NCBI RefSeq assembly: GCF_018449575.1
Contig: NZ_JAAVUT010000004.1
Span: 62,001 to 126,000 of the forward strand
Direction of reading: 5' to 3'
Origin: Sodalis sp. dw_96
GTDB lineage: Bacteria; Pseudomonadota; Gammaproteobacteria; Enterobacterales; Enterobacteriaceae
Length of the DNA stretch: 64,000 bases
The notes beneath the pieces are model-generated. The model was not told the origin of the DNA and made no database searches. It saw only the letters and a list, made by a program, of their open reading frames with translations. How positions within the stretch are numbered: position 1 is the stretch's first letter; every line of letters begins with the position of its first letter. Positions 62,527 through 64,000 of the stretch are shown piece by piece. The position numbers were made by a program, and so were the translations under genes.

Positions 62527-63081
62527 ATGCTGACGCTGACGTTTTTGGTCACCACTTTGATTGACTTATATATCATGGTGTTATTGCTGCGCATCTGGAT
62601 GCAATGGGTACGCTGCGATTTTTATAATCCGTTTTCACAATTTATCGTCAAAATAACCCAGCCGATTATCGGGCCACTGCGTCGTATCATTCCGTCACTG
62701 GGCCCCCTCGACAGCGCGTCGTTGCTGCTGGCCTATATCCTGGCCACGCTGAAATTTCCGCTGCTGATGCTTATTCAGGCCGGAGCCATAGCGGTGGATC
62801 CGCTGAATTTGCTGGTGGGGCTGCTGACGCTGCTGAAAGCCGCCGGGCAATTGGTGTTCTGGGTCATTATCATCCGCTCATTAATGAGCTGGGTCAGCCA
62901 GGGCCGCAGCCCGATGGATTACGTGCTGTTCCAGCTTAGCGAACCGCTGATGGCGCCGATTAGGCGCATTATTCCCGCCATGGGCGGAATCGACTTCTCC
63001 GCCATGGTGGTTATCCTGATCCTCTATCTGCTGAACTATCTGGGGATGGATCTGTTTCAAGGGTTGTGGTATCAGCTGTAA
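62527..63081 (+). CDS. yggT: YggT family membrane protein
   Basis: A 184-residue inner-membrane protein with two YGGT domains (LRIWMQWVRCDFYNPFSQ and IRSLMSWVSQGRSPMDYVL), each with two helices. It is linked to osmotic adaptation in some reports. It follows proC by 46 bases. Confidence 0.94.
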   Translation: MLTLTFLVTTLIDLYIMVLLLRIWMQWVRCDFYNPFSQFIVKITQPIIGPLRRIIPSLGPLDSASLLLAYILATLKFPLLMLIQAGAIAVDPLNLLVGLLTLLKAAGQLVFWVIIIRSLMSWVSQGRSPMDYVLFQLSEPLMAPIRRIIPAMGGIDFSAMVVILILYLLNYLGMDLFQGLWYQL

Positions 63082-63105
63082 GCGGTAGCCGTGAGGGCCA
63101 AGAAT

Positions 63106-63699
63106 ATGCAAAAGATCGTATTGGCAACCGGTAATGCCGGTAAAGTCGCCGAATTGGCCGGATTGCTGGTGGATTTCGGCCTGGACGTGGTGGCGCAGAC
63201 CTCGCTGGGGGTGGAGTCGGCGGAAGAGACCGGCCTGACCTTTATCGAAAATGCCTTGATTAAAGCCCGCCATGCCGCCCGCGTCACCGGCTTGCCCGCC
63301 ATTGCCGACGACTCGGGGCTGGCGGTGGATTTTCTCGGCGGCGCGCCGGGGATTTATTCGGCGCGTTATGCCGGCCCGGATGCCGATGACCGGCAAAACC
63401 TGGATAAGCTGTTAATCGCTCTCAAAGGCGTACCGGAAAACCACCGCGGCGCCAGCTTCCATTGTGTGCTGGTCTATCTGCGCCACGCCGATGATCCCAT
63501 TCCCCTGGTTTGCCACGGCGCTTGGCGCGGCGTTATCGGGCTTGATGCCGTGGGCGAAGGCGGGTTCGGTTATGATCCGGTGTTCCGGATCCCCGCGCTG
63601 GGCCGCACCGCCGCCGAATTGAGCCGAACTGAGAAACAGGGTTTGTCCCATCGCGGGCAGGCCCTGGCGATGCTGCTGGACGGCCTGCGCGATGCGTAG
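63106..63699 (+). CDS. rdgB: RdgB, dITP/XTP pyrophosphatase
   Basis: A 197-residue Ham1-family enzyme, the same length as in E. coli, that removes ITP, dITP and [36 protein letters not shown] and GFGYDPVF are the family motifs. The start at 63106 follows GAGGGCCAAG; yggU, found before rdgB in E. coli, is absent. Confidence 0.97.
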   Translation: MQKIVLATGNAGKVAELAGLLVDFGLDVVAQTSLGVESAEETGLTFIENALIKARHAARVTGLPAIADDSGLAVDFLGGAPGIYSARYAGPDADDRQNLDKLLIALKGVPENHRGASFHCVLVYLRHADDPIPLVCHGAWRGVIGLDAVGEGGFGYDPVFRIPALGRTAAELSRTEKQGLSHRGQALAMLLDGLRDA

Positions 63700-64000
63700 C
63701 CTGCCGCCCCTCAGCTTGTACATCCATATCCCCTGGTGCGTACAGAAATGCCCCTATTGCGATTTCAATTCCCATGCGCTGAAGGGCGACGTTCCTCATG
63801 AGGAATATGTCAATCATCTGCTGGCGGATCTGGAACAGGATCTGGGCTACACCGGCGGTCGCGACATCGGCACTGTCTTTATCGGCGGCGGCACCCCCAG
63901 CCTGCTCAGCGCCGCAGCCATGCAACGTTTGCTGGATGGCGTACGCCGGCGTTTACCGGTGCGCTCCACGGCGGAAATCACCATGGAAGCAAACCCGGGT
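63692..64000 (+). CDS. hemW: HemW, heme chaperone-like radical SAM protein, 3'-truncated by window edge
   Basis: 103 codons are visible before the window ends. [23 protein letters not shown] carries the CxxxCxxC iron-sulfur motif of this radical SAM family, and [10 protein letters not shown] and ITMEANPG follow, as in E. coli HemW. It overlaps rdgB by 8 bases. Confidence 0.95.
   Translation, partial: MRSLPPLSLYIHIPWCVQKCPYCDFNSHALKGDVPHEEYVNHLLADLEQDLGYTGGRDIGTVFIGGGTPSLLSAAAMQRLLDGVRRRLPVRSTAEITMEANPG

Overview
The window carries about fifty protein genes in a gene order typical of Enterobacterales. The blocks gcvTHP-ubiI-ubiH-pepP-ygfB / zapA-ssrS-ygfA, serA-rpiA-argP-yggE-argO-mscS-fbaA-pgk-tktA-speB-speA-metK-galP-sprT-endA-rsmE-gshB-yqgE-ruvX and yggR-yggS-proC-yggT-rdgB-hemW run in nearly the same order as in Escherichia coli. 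ERIC repeats, a SitABCD transporter and a SopA/NleL-like effector gene point to a host-associated member of the order. A Sodalis- or Pectobacterium-like relative is my best guess, but the genus cannot be fixed from the sequence alone. Core genes are intact, so this is not a strongly degraded symbiont genome.

Layout. 1-4.7 kb: an incomplete sugar operon with a LacD-like aldolase (5' end outside the window), a P-loop kinase, an ascorbate-type PTS (EIIA, EIIB, EIIC), a PfkA-like kinase with changed active-site residues, and a small helical protein. 4.8-8.7 kb: trhA, an HD-domain protein and ygiQ. 8.9-13.0 kb: mntR and sitABCD, with an MntR box between them. 13.3-15.3 kb: an A+T-rich gene for a pentapeptide-repeat/HECT-like E3 ligase effector. 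15.4-26.3 kb: glycine cleavage system, ubiquinone hydroxylases, pepP, ygfB, zapA, 6S RNA and ygfA. 26.4-30.4 kb: a D-threonate-type catabolic operon with a DeoR regulator. 30.9-54.8 kb: the serA-to-ruvX backbone (central carbon, polyamine, methionine and glutathione metabolism). 54.8-59.6 kb: a rhamnose locus with rhaM, rhaD, rhaA, rhaS and rhaR but no rhaB. 59.9-64.0 kb: yggR, yggS, proC, yggT, rdgB and the start of hemW.

Repeats are the second theme. There are four full ERIC elements and one fragment. Four clusters also contain an unnamed intergenic hairpin repeat of roughly 105-120 bp whose inner and outer stems both show compensatory base changes. Two genes borrow their 3' ends from repeats: argO ends inside an ERIC and mscS ends inside a hairpin repeat. 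Simple repeats include sixteen perfect 8-bp units between ygfA and a deoR-type gene, five 36-bp units in ygiQ, and three 19-bp units before 6S RNA.

The most novel candidates are the PTS/PfkA-like/LacD-like operon, the SopA/NleL-like effector beside sitABCD, and the covarying hairpin repeat family.
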